From positions 2,344,235-2,408,234 of the forward strand of contig NZ_LT727828.1 of NCBI RefSeq assembly GCF_900162685.1: a DNA stretch of 64,000 nucleotides. Reading direction: 5' to 3'. Source of the stretch: Terribacillus halophilus. Lineage in GTDB: Bacteria; Bacillota; Bacilli; Bacillales; Amphibacillaceae. The notes under the pieces are model-generated. The model did no database searches. It worked only from the letters and a program-made list of their open reading frames with translations, and was not told the DNA's origin. Made by a program: the position numbers and the translations under genes. Below, piece after piece: positions 1 through 7,320 of the stretch (the first letter of the stretch is position 1; each line of letters starts with the position of its first letter).

Positions 1-15
1 ATGGAGGGTTTTAGG

Positions 16-183
16 ATGGAAAACTTCTTCGAGAAAGCAAAACACAAAATGCAGGGCTTGACGAACAAGCCAAGTCAGGATGACTCTGCCACAGCGCAAG
101 AGGCCATCCAATCTGCATACAACGACGCAACTGCAGAAGAAAAGCAGCAATTGCAGGACTTCCAGCAGAAGCTCGACCAGTAA
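16..183 (+). CDS. Small glutamine-rich protein, possibly DUF3813-like
   Basis: A 55-residue soluble protein of unknown function, starting MENFFEKAKHKMQGL and ending in a Gln/Asp/Lys-rich helix. An ATG also stands at position 1, but a GGAGGG ribosome binding site at 3-8 lies just ahead of the ATG at 16, so the later start is chosen. There is no signal peptide or membrane segment. The N-terminal 'F..A...' helix followed by a low-complexity A/Q/E region recalls the short Bacillus DUF3813 proteins, but this is from memory and weak. It is followed at once by a strong terminator. The upstream context lies outside the window. Confidence 0.6.
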   Translation: MENFFEKAKHKMQGLTNKPSQDDSATAQEAIQSAYNDATAEEKQQLQDFQQKLDQ

Positions 184-186
184 CAG

Positions 187-220
187 AAAGAGGCAGATCC
201 GATATCGGATCTGCCTCTTT
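187..220. terminator. Bidirectional intrinsic terminator
   Basis: A perfect 17-bp palindrome (arms AAAGAGGCAGATCCGAT) flanked by A and T runs. It lies between two converging genes and reaches into the stop codon of the kinase gene on the minus strand. Confidence 0.85.
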
Positions 221-3200
221 ACTGTTCTTCCTCTTTTTTATAAGCGATGAACCCTTTATTGCCATGCTGCAGAATGGACTGCAAAATAATCGTCGATAGC
301 TTATTGGGCGGATAAGGCTTAATAAGATAATGATTAATTTCATATTCTTTTGCCTTCTCCATTTCCTGAATCGCACTGGATATGAAGATTGGTACGTCTT
401 GTAGAAACGGCTGCTGTTTGATGTGATGGATAACATCCCAGCCGTCCACACCTTCACCAAGCATTAAGTCAATAACAAAAGCTGCGGGCTTGATATTGTG
501 CAGTTGGTTTATCAGAGTTTCGCCTGAGACAAAGCGATTAACCGTAAAACCTGCATCTTTCAGTTCATCTTCCAGGAGCATTGCTAAACTCCTGTCATCC
601 TCAAGCAGAACAATTTGTCTGCCATTTTCTTCTTTCTGCGTAACTGTATGGTCATCTGTTTCAACAAGCGGAAGGACAAGACTGAACACACTTCCTTCAC
701 CTTCTGCAGAGCGAACCATGATCTTCCCGTTATGCGCTTCTATAATTTCCTTACATATCGCCAGTCCCAATCCAGTTCCGCCGATTTTACGTGCGCTGGA
801 ATTATCAAGCCGGTTGAATTTCTGGAAAAGCCTGCTTAATTCTTGATCCGGTATTCCAATGCCTTCATCGGAAACGTGTACGAACAGCTGATGTTCCTGC
901 TGCTGAATGGAAACAACTACGTCTCCTCCATCTGGTGAGAACTTGATTGCATTACTAAGCAAATTCGTCACTACCTGAATCATCTTATCCCGGTCAGCAG
1001 CAACATAATCGTTATTACTGTTCTTCTGGATAACCAAGTTATGATGAGGACTTGTAGTTTGGAAGTTCTCTACAACTTGCTCTACAATTGGTGTAAATGC
1101 CTGCTTTTCTTTCACGTACTCTTGTTTTCCTGCTTCCATACGTTGCAAATCAAGAAAATCATTGATCAAGTTCGTCAATCTGGTTGCTTCTTGATGAATC
1201 GTCGTTAAATATCTAGCTTGGCGCTCTGGCTTCAATTCCCGATTAATCATTAATTCCGTGTAGCCGAGGACACTGGCGAGCGGTGTTCGCAGTTCATGGC
1301 TAACAGTACTGACAAGATTCGATTTCATTTGATCTACTTCGTATTCTGCTGTTATATCGCGATAGACGAATAACGTGCCAATTTTTTCACCATGGCGTTT
1401 GATTGCCACATGATAGAGCAGCAGTACTTTGTTTTCCATACCGCTGACACGCAGCCGCAAACCGCCTTCTGGCTGTTTCTCTTCAAAAATAGCCTGTTTA
1501 ATATATTGTTCATACGCTTCTTGATTATCAATATACGTTTTTGTATAGTCCATCCAGACTTCGTAGCTATTACATGCATTCCGGTGAGCCGCAACACTAG
1601 CAAGCTGCAAATAGACCTGCCAGTTGGCGTTATACTGCAATAGTTCTCCGTTTGTACTGACAAACTGGATACCTTCATTCACATTGTCGATGATATCTTG
1701 ATTCAGCTGTCTGTTGTATTCTGTTAGTTCATACGATTCAATTTTATCGAGGAATAAGCTGAGTCGTTTCAGAATCCAGTTCAGCTCTCTTTTTTCACTA
1801 TCACGGAACGGCATTTGGAACCTTGTGCAAATAAAGATTGCAACAAGATCACCAGCAGAATTATGGACCGGTATATGTAAATCCTCACTAATGCCGTTAC
1901 CGTGATATCCTTGTTCTGTGTGCGCTGCTATTCTCTCCAAAACAAACGATTCCGGAGTATCTTTCAGTCGGTTGACCACATGCTGGAAATGCTCAGCTAC
2001 TGGTTCTTCGAAATGTCGATTAAGACCAATCGCTGCCCATTCTGGTGTCTCGGTCATAAAGACTAAACCATAGTCATATCGATAAATAGCTGCCAGCTCT
2101 GAAATTATCGTATCCAGCAGTGCCTGTTTCTCCATCGTTACCGACAGCGTATTATTCATCAGATTCATCCGTTCGATCCCTTGTTTCGTCTCTTCCGTCT
2201 CGCGTAAAGACTCACGAAGTTTCTTTTCAGATTCCATAATACGCGTAATGTCTTGCTCAATAACGATTAACTGTTCTATCATCTGGTCTTCATTCGTATA
2301 AGGCACAATCGTTGCATGCACCCAAAAGCTTGTTCCATCTTTCTTCTGGTGTTCGAGCGTTCCACTCCAGGCTTGACCTTTGAACAAATCAGGAAATACT
2401 TGACGGATATCTGTTGTAATTTCTTCATGGGAAGTAATACTTAACAAATTTCTGCCGATTAATTCTTTCTCCGGACATTGAGAGATAGAACTAAAATTAG
2501 CATTTACTTGGCTGATGACACCTTTGTTATCCAGTACAATTACCATTGCTGATTCATTCAATGCCCAATTCAGATTACGCAAATCATACACAAAACCTTC
2601 CAGTTGCTGCTGCTGTTCTTTCAGCTGTGCATTTTGTTCGGAAAGGTTTTGCTCCCGATTTTGGATTCTTTTCGTCATCTCCCGGAATGCATCTGACAAA
2701 ACCCCTATTTCATCTTTGCGCTTCAGCGGTGCAACCGTCACATTCTTTCCTTGCGCAACGTCATAAGCAGCATTGGATAATTCATACAGCGGCTTTCCAA
2801 TATTTCGTGTGAACTGCCTGTTGAAGAATAAGAGCACCGCGAATAGGAACAAAACAAACAAGAACAGCATATAAGACTCCTGATTATTATCATCCATAAA
2901 GCGATCATGTAATTGAGTTACCTCCGCTTCATTTAACTGCCTTAAACGTTCTGTTACACGAAGAATCGTATTGATGTCTGAAATTCGCTCATCGGCAACT
3001 TCATCTGTAAGATCTTGCACATTATCTGAAGAAATCGCTTCCTGAAGCTGCGGATAATAAGCATCCCAATAAAGGTTTTCAAAACTTTGGAGCCGTTCTA
3101 CATACGCTTGTTCCTGACTGGAAAGATCAGTTGCTTTCAACTGCTCCAGGTTCTCCTCCAAGGAGGCATGCGCATCTTCTGCAGTCGTTCTTTCTTCTTC

Positions 3201-3434
3201 GCTTATATAAAGAGCATAGCCGCGCATATGGAAAACCATTTCGCTAACATTATCTTTAATTGATTGAATGACTCCCCGCTTCTCCACAAGTATATCGCGC
3301 GCTCTCTCATATTCCTTGTTGGTGGAATCGTGTATGTAGAAAAACGTAGTCATACCGAGAAGCGTTGCTAACAGTACAAAAAATAAGATGTAAAGAAATT
3401 GCCGCTTAATTGATTTGCGAAAGAAGTTAGGCAT
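219..3434 (-). CDS. Membrane hybrid sensor histidine kinase with C-terminal receiver
   Basis: A 1071-residue sensor kinase that autophosphorylates and passes phosphate to its own receiver. Domains read from the sequence: TM1 about 13-33, an extracellular helical region (CHASE3/4-helix-like) to about 186, TM2 187-204, HAMP about 205-260, a coiled coil, PAS about 290-395, GAF-like about 430-560, a second PAS-like region about 580-695, HisKA with His713 in SHELRTP, HATPase with the N box NLLSNAIKFS and G boxes DEGIGIP and GGTGLGLAI, then a REC domain with LLEDD at the acidic pocket, Asp989 as likely phosphoacceptor and a conserved Lys in LIKPY. It overlaps the upstream single-domain regulator by 8 bp, so the two are co-translated. 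The stimulus is unknown. With the HPt and GGDEF genes next door it would form a phosphorelay (inference). Confidence 0.93.
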   Translation of the reverse strand: MPNFFRKSIKRQFLYILFFVLLATLLGMTTFFYIHDSTNKEYERARDILVEKRGVIQSIKDNVSEMVFHMRGYALYISEEERTTAEDAHASLEENLEQLKATDLSSQEQAYVERLQSFENLYWDAYYPQLQEAISSDNVQDLTDEVADERISDINTILRVTERLRQLNEAEVTQLHDRFMDDNNQESYMLFLFVLFLFAVLLFFNRQFTRNIGKPLYELSNAAYDVAQGKNVTVAPLKRKDEIGVLSDAFREMTKRIQNREQNLSEQNAQLKEQQQQLEGFVYDLRNLNWALNESAMVIVLDNKGVISQVNANFSSISQCPEKELIGRNLLSITSHEEITTDIRQVFPDLFKGQAWSGTLEHQKKDGTSFWVHATIVPYTNEDQMIEQLIVIEQDITRIMESEKKLRESLRETEETKQGIERMNLMNNTLSVTMEKQALLDTIISELAAIYRYDYGLVFMTETPEWAAIGLNRHFEEPVAEHFQHVVNRLKDTPESFVLERIAAHTEQGYHGNGISEDLHIPVHNSAGDLVAIFICTRFQMPFRDSEKRELNWILKRLSLFLDKIESYELTEYNRQLNQDIIDNVNEGIQFVSTNGELLQYNANWQVYLQLASVAAHRNACNSYEVWMDYTKTYIDNQEAYEQYIKQAIFEEKQPEGGLRLRVSGMENKVLLLYHVAIKRHGEKIGTLFVYRDITAEYEVDQMKSNLVSTVSHELRTPLASVLGYTELMINRELKPERQARYLTTIHQEATRLTNLINDFLDLQRMEAGKQEYVKEKQAFTPIVEQVVENFQTTSPHHNLVIQKNSNNDYVAADRDKMIQVVTNLLSNAIKFSPDGGDVVVSIQQQEHQLFVHVSDEGIGIPDQELSRLFQKFNRLDNSSARKIGGTGLGLAICKEIIEAHNGKIMVRSAEGEGSVFSLVLPLVETDDHTVTQKEENGRQIVLLEDDRSLAMLLEDELKDAGFTVNRFVSGETLINQLHNIKPAAFVIDLMLGEGVDGWDVIHHIKQQPFLQDVPIFISSAIQEMEKAKEYEINHYLIKPYPPNKLSTIILQSILQHGNKGFIAYKKEEEQ

Positions 3435-3789
3435 CGAGAATATCCTCTACAAGTAACACCAGCTGCATAGGACTAAAAGGTTTAGCCATATAATAAGGAA
3501 TTCCAGCTTTCTTTGTTTCCTCAATGTCCGATTGCTGCGTCTTTGCCGTAAGCATAATGATTGGATATTGCTGTTTCCATTCATCTGTGAGCGAATGTGC
3601 CACTTCTATCCCTGTCATCCCAGGCATCATATTATCTAATATCACCAAGTCATATATTTCTGTTTGCAACTTTTTCAGCACATCCCGGCCGTCTACTGCA
3701 TTGTCGATGTTATGCCCTTCGTCTTCCAGCGTATCCGTAATAAGCATACGAAGGACTTCTTCATCATCTGCCACTAAAATTCTTGCCAT
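3427..3789 (-). CDS. CheY-like single-domain response regulator
   Basis: A 120-residue stand-alone receiver domain. Visible features are the acidic pair at Asp8-Asp9, the phosphoacceptor Asp52 in LVILDNMMPG, the conserved Thr in MLTAK and the Lys in MAKPF, so all catalytic receiver residues are present. There is no output domain; such proteins act by protein contact or as phosphate shuttles. The gene sits between the GGDEF gene (15-bp gap) and the hybrid kinase (8-bp overlap), all on the minus strand, which fits one operon. It could be the mobile intermediate between kinase and HPt; that is inference. Confidence 0.92.
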   Translation of the reverse strand: MARILVADDEEVLRMLITDTLEDEGHNIDNAVDGRDVLKKLQTEIYDLVILDNMMPGMTGIEVAHSLTDEWKQQYPIIMLTAKTQQSDIEETKKAGIPYYMAKPFSPMQLVLLVEDILDA

Positions 3790-3804
3790 CTATTCTATCT
3801 CCTC

Positions 3805-5121
3805 CTATGTACGGAGTATCATCCGTTTAATTCTGGCTGCAACTTCTTCGACACAGAATGGTTTGGTCATATAATCATCTGCTCCAAGTTCCAGCGCCTT
3901 TACGACATCTTGATTATCCTGCCTGCCTGTAAGCATCATAATAAACAGGTTTTTCTCATTCGGGAATGTCCGAAGCATACTCAGCACCTCTAAGCCATCC
4001 ATATCAGGCATTACACCATCCAGCAGCACAATATGCTTGCCTGCTTGTTTTATCCAATCCGAAGCTAACAGCGTACTGCCGTTGGCAAATGTTCGCAACT
4101 GTATTCGATAACCATCAAGCTGTAAATCTCTTAAATTATCATCCAGCAAAGAGCGAATGACTGCATCATCATCTACAACCGAAAGATAGAGAGATTTATA
4201 AGGCTCTTCCATCATCTGAAAGCGCGTCTCATATACATTCACTTGTTGCTTTCCATTACGCTTTCCGTAATATAGGGCTTGGTCTGCCCGCTCAATAAGC
4301 TGATGCAAAGAAAACCGCTGTTCATTCGAATTGGATGAGATGCCAGCGGTAAAGGAATTATAAATCGTTTCCTGTGTGAGTTCCTGAGGTTTTTGCATGT
4401 ATCCTTCCAACATATCGCGCAAACGATTGGCTGCTGCATCACCCGATATACCCGGCATCAGCAGCAAAAACTCTTCTCCGCCATAGCGGATCACATAATC
4501 TTCTTCTCGAACGGCATGTTTTAAATACGCTGCAAAATTACGTAATATAGTGTCTCCGCTTGCATGTCCATATGTATCATTTACTTGTTTAAAGTTATCT
4601 ATATCAAGCACTGCGCAAGCAAGTTCTGACATTCGGCCAATTGGAAAACTGGCGAGAAATGAGCGGTTATATACCTGTGTTAAAGGATCTACTACCACTC
4701 GCTGCTCCATTGTATCCAGCAGACTCAAGCGATTGAATAGAAGCTCGATCACCAGTTCATCTACTTCAGCTGCGTCGAGAATGTCTGTAATACCATTACG
4801 CAAATAACGCCGCTTTTCTTCCATCGTCAGTTGTCCGCCGATAAACATGACAAAAGAGAACATTTTTTGCTGGATATATGCTGTGTCTTCTTTTGCTATA
4901 TGACCTCTCCAATTGCCGTCAATCAATGTAATGAGCGGATGCGAATCATAAAGGTGAGCAATGGCACGTTCTTTATCTGCAGCAACAATGACTTGAAGAC
5001 CTTCTTTTTCTATACGTTCTCTTGCTCGCATGAGCCAATCATTATTACTGGATATGAGAAGAACGGGCTCCTGTCTAATTAGTTCTCGCGGACTTGGGGG
5101 CATTTCCGGTTTCTGCTGCAA
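3805..5121 (-). CDS. REC-GGDEF-REC diguanylate cyclase (3' part of an interrupted HPt-REC-GGDEF-REC gene)
   Basis: The readable product is 438 residues. It has an N-terminal degenerate receiver (about 17-130, acidic pocket replaced by SSNN), a GGDEF domain (about 140-300) with an intact GGEEF active site at 214-218, and a C-terminal receiver (about 314-436) with VVDDD, LLDGVMPD and TKPF motifs. An RxxD motif (Arg205, Asp208) stands exactly five residues before GGEEF, the usual product-inhibition site of c-di-GMP synthases, so the cyclase should make and be inhibited by c-di-GMP. The start given is a TTG with only a weak ribosome binding site. The same frame continues upstream through an amber codon at 5194-5196 into an HPt domain, so the ancestral protein was about 524 residues. 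Whether the 3' part is expressed on its own is unclear. Confidence 0.8.
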   Translation of the reverse strand: MQQKPEMPPSPRELIRQEPVLLISSNNDWLMRARERIEKEGLQVIVAADKERAIAHLYDSHPLITLIDGNWRGHIAKEDTAYIQQKMFSFVMFIGGQLTMEEKRRYLRNGITDILDAAEVDELVIELLFNRLSLLDTMEQRVVVDPLTQVYNRSFLASFPIGRMSELACAVLDIDNFKQVNDTYGHASGDTILRNFAAYLKHAVREEDYVIRYGGEEFLLLMPGISGDAAANRLRDMLEGYMQKPQELTQETIYNSFTAGISSNSNEQRFSLHQLIERADQALYYGKRNGKQQVNVYETRFQMMEEPYKSLYLSVVDDDAVIRSLLDDNLRDLQLDGYRIQLRTFANGSTLLASDWIKQAGKHIVLLDGVMPDMDGLEVLSMLRTFPNEKNLFIMMLTGRQDNQDVVKALELGADDYMTKPFCVEEVAARIKRMILRT

Positions 5122-5193
5122 TTCTGCCTCAATTGCATCTATTATCGGAAGCCAGACAGCCTTGCTGAGACGCGAGTCCTCAATTTCCGCAAT

Positions 5194-5379
5194 CTATTTC
5201 AATTGAGTTTCTGCAACTTCAGAGAGCGTATCCAATCCAATCGATGCACCGGTACCCTTTATTTGATGAACAAGTTGATACAAGTCATCCTTATAAATTA
5301 CGTCTTGCTGTTTAAACATCGCAAAGCTTTCATTAATCTTTGACAAAAAAATCTCTTGGTATTTCTTCAATCTGTACAC
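5194..5379 (-). pseudogene. HPt domain, N-terminal part of the GGDEF protein, cut by an in-frame TAG
   Basis: Sixty-one codons from a GTG start encode most of a histidine phosphotransfer domain with the motif HQIKG (His38). The frame ends at TAG (minus strand, + positions 5194-5196). The same frame then reads on with good coding character (IAEIEDSRLSKAVW and so on) for 24 codons to the TTG used as start of the GGDEF ORF. Both parts share one frame without an indel, so the break is a single nonsense codon, probably from a CAG, AAG or similar codon. The last helix of the four-helix bundle is lost if TAG is read as stop. A sequencing error, a strain-specific mutation or readthrough are all possible. 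Confidence 0.7.
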
Positions 5380-5430
5380 CTCTACCTTTTTTTACACTTG
5401 ACCTGGTGTATAAGCTAAGATTGCAGATTG

Positions 5431-5439
5431 ATTATAACA
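5431..5439 (-). promoter_or_regulatory. Extended -10 promoter for the HPt/GGDEF/kinase operon
   Basis: On the minus strand TGTTATAAT, an extended -10 element, lies about 55 bp before the GTG start of the HPt gene. I see no good -35 hexamer, as is usual for extended -10 promoters. Confidence 0.45.
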
Positions 5440-5476
5440 TAACGACCTTCTGCCCATCTGAACACCATTAAAAAAT

Positions 5477-5893
5477 TTACGTTTTCATTATATCTGTCAG
5501 TTTTACGAGAAATATACCATATAACAAGTGCCCGGTATACCAGATGAACAACGCATATCCGTCTCCCATCGCCGGGACAGGTTTCACAGCGAGCATGACT
5601 AATGGGAAATAAACACCTGCCACAACAGTACTCATTATCATTCCAATTAGCCACTTGTTAACAGTTAGTCTTCTCTTCAACATGATATAAACAGGAACAA
5701 TTGCCCAGGAAATAATTAAATGAAACAAATTAAGCAACAGTTGATTCCACTCCACTTGTTTTAAGAGCGGAATAAAATCCACATTCATTAAAAGCGTATA
5801 AACACGGATACCTGTAAGCTGCTGCCAAAGAAACATCCATCCAGATAATATAAGTCCAGCAATGCTGCCAATCAGCAGAATTCTTACAAACAT
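5477..5893 (-). CDS. Four-TM integral membrane protein of unknown function
   Basis: A 138-residue hydrophobic protein with four predicted membrane segments (roughly residues 3-22, 50-72, 82-103 and 112-132) and short basic loops (LKRRLTVNKW). AGGAGG lies only 2 nt before the first ATG (5899) and 8 nt before the ATG at 5893, so the latter is chosen. I do not recognise the family. It stands alone between the signalling operon and the divergent NifU-N gene, so context gives no function. Confidence 0.7.
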   Translation of the reverse strand: MFVRILLIGSIAGLILSGWMFLWQQLTGIRVYTLLMNVDFIPLLKQVEWNQLLLNLFHLIISWAIVPVYIMLKRRLTVNKWLIGMIMSTVVAGVYFPLVMLAVKPVPAMGDGYALFIWYTGHLLYGIFLVKLTDIMKT

Positions 5894-6021
5894 TCCCATC
5901 TCCTCCTTTTCATTTGAAGATACCCGTACAACGCTGGAATGAAGCTAATTATTTCCCGCTTTTTAAAATGGTGTCTATCTGCTATGATAGGGGTAAGTAT
6001 GGACGCTAGGAGGTCAAGAGC

Positions 6022-6285
6022 ATGAGTATTAGAGTGGAAAATACCCCGAATCCGAATGCAAAGAAATTTACAACTGATAAAATGATTTTTGAAGGGAATG
6101 GCAGTGTTTCTGTTATGCCTGGACAAACGAGCGAATATGACATCATGAATCAGCTGATGACAGTTGAAGGTGTCGATAATGTATTCGGTTTCCAAAACTT
6201 CATTACAATTAACAAGCTGCCGAACGCAGATTGGGACGAGCTTTCCGCGAAAGTCGTCGCAGTTATGGAAGAAGCAGGTTACTAA
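6022..6285 (+). CDS. NifU N-terminal (Nfu-N) domain protein
   Basis: An 87-residue protein starting MSIRVENTPNPNAKKF, the hallmark of the scaffold-protein Nfu/NifU N-terminal domain, with the later FGFQNFITINK segment also typical. The domain occurs at the N terminus of Nfu iron-sulfur scaffold proteins, but here there is no CxxC-bearing NifU-like domain, so cluster binding is unlikely and the role is unknown. AGGAGG at 6009-6014 sets the start. An extended -10 (TGC then TATGAT at 5983-5988) lies upstream. It is a single-gene unit closed by a strong terminator. Confidence 0.88.
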   Translation: MSIRVENTPNPNAKKFTTDKMIFEGNGSVSVMPGQTSEYDIMNQLMTVEGVDNVFGFQNFITINKLPNADWDELSAKVVAVMEEAGY

Positions 6286-6321
6286 AAAAGCTGAGGAGCT
6301 ACTATATGCTCCTCAGCTTTT
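6286..6321. terminator. Bidirectional intrinsic terminator
   Basis: Perfect 14-bp stem (AAAAGCTGAGGAGC, 6286-6299 with 6308-6321) between the converging NifU-N and YitT-family genes. Confidence 0.85.
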
Positions 6322-7168
6322 ATTTGTCTTTCCGGAAGAAACCGTAAATACCTGCTGTCTCGACAACGTTCATGAAAGCAGCCGGATCCACTTCCTTGAT
6401 GATATGCTCTAAATCATACAATTCATAACGTGTTATAACGAGCATCAGCATATTTTTATCTTGTTTCGTGTAACCGCCTCGAACTGGAATAACGGTAATA
6501 CCGCGAACCATCTTATTGTAGATGGCTTGTTGGAGTTCGTCCGATTGAGAGGTGACAATCATAGCAGTTACTTTTTCATAACGTGTATGAATGGCATCAA
6601 TAACCCGGGTAGAGACATATAATGTGACCAGTGTATACAAGGCATTGGCAGGCTCATTAAGTATGCCAGCCAGAAGAATGATAATTCCATTCAACATAAG
6701 GAAGTAAGTACCTACGGGTCTATCTTTCAGGCGAGACAGAATCATGACAACAATGTCCATCCCGCCAGTAGAAGCACCCCACTTCAATGTAAGACCGACA
6801 CCCACACCAGCAATTACCCCACCAAATACTGCGTTTAGGATAATATCATCCGAGAGCGCATGGATCGGCAGCAGCTCCAGCATGACAGTCATACAAGCAA
6901 CAGAGAAGAGGCTGTAGATCGTAAAGCCTTTCCCCACCTTCATCCAGCCTAGAATAGCTACTGGAACATTTAATAGAAAGAGCCAGATACCTGTCCCAAT
7001 CGCGGTTGTTCCTACTACTTGAGCAAAGAAATCATATAAAAGCTGGGCAGCACCGGTAAACCCGCTGCCATATACACTTGCAGGTATTAAGAAGAAATTC
7101 AGTGCCACCGCATTAAGCAAGGCGCCGAATATGACAACAATGATACGTTTGATTTCAAAATAAAACAA
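6320..7168 (-). CDS. YitT family membrane protein (DUF161/DUF2179)
   Basis: A 282-residue protein with about five or six membrane segments in the first 190 residues, including the glycine-rich motif LKWGASTGGMDIV typical of the family, and a cytosolic C-terminal DUF2179 domain (about 195-280, RGITVIPVRGGYT). The start is TTG, placed by AGGAGG 7 nt upstream. Function of the family is unsettled. It is a single gene preceded by its own possible promoter and a terminator-like hairpin at 7196-7241. B. subtilis has several paralogues (YitT, YpjC, YqfU), so I give no symbol. Confidence 0.9.
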   Translation of the reverse strand: MFYFEIKRIIVVIFGALLNAVALNFFLIPASVYGSGFTGAAQLLYDFFAQVVGTTAIGTGIWLFLLNVPVAILGWMKVGKGFTIYSLFSVACMTVMLELLPIHALSDDIILNAVFGGVIAGVGVGLTLKWGASTGGMDIVVMILSRLKDRPVGTYFLMLNGIIILLAGILNEPANALYTLVTLYVSTRVIDAIHTRYEKVTAMIVTSQSDELQQAIYNKMVRGITVIPVRGGYTKQDKNMLMLVITRYELYDLEHIIKEVDPAAFMNVVETAGIYGFFRKDK

Positions 7169-7195
7169 CTATGTACCTCCTTCTAAAACACTCAT

Positions 7196-7241
7196 AAAAA
7201 AAGCTTGCGCAGATCGGTAGAAAGCTATTCCTGCGCCAAGC
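7196..7241 (-). terminator. Intrinsic terminator after asparagine synthetase, or leader hairpin of the YitT gene
   Basis: On the minus strand GCTTGGCGCAG pairs with CTGCGCAAGC (one bulged G) and is followed by eight T residues. It lies 80 bp past the asnB stop, but a TATAAT at 7251-7256 lies only 10 bp before it, so it could also sit at the 5' end of the YitT-gene transcript. Confidence 0.65.
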
Positions 7242-7250
7242 CCGCGAATC

Positions 7251-7256
7251 ATTATA
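7251..7256 (-). promoter_or_regulatory. Possible -10 element for the YitT-family gene
   Basis: TATAAT on the minus strand, 83 bp before the TTG start. The -35 region is only T-rich (TTTCTT at 17-bp spacing), so this is weak. Confidence 0.3.
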
Positions 7257-7320
7257 GCGAAAATGAAAGCAAAAGAAAATAGTTTTATTATGTAAGGAGC
7301 AAAAAAGCTCCCTGATCAGG

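Noticed and set aside
7216-7223. TTTCTACC on the minus strand, recalling a purine riboswitch core
   Set aside because: The other conserved junction pieces and the P1-P3 layout of a purine riboswitch are absent; it is just the loop of a terminator hairpin.
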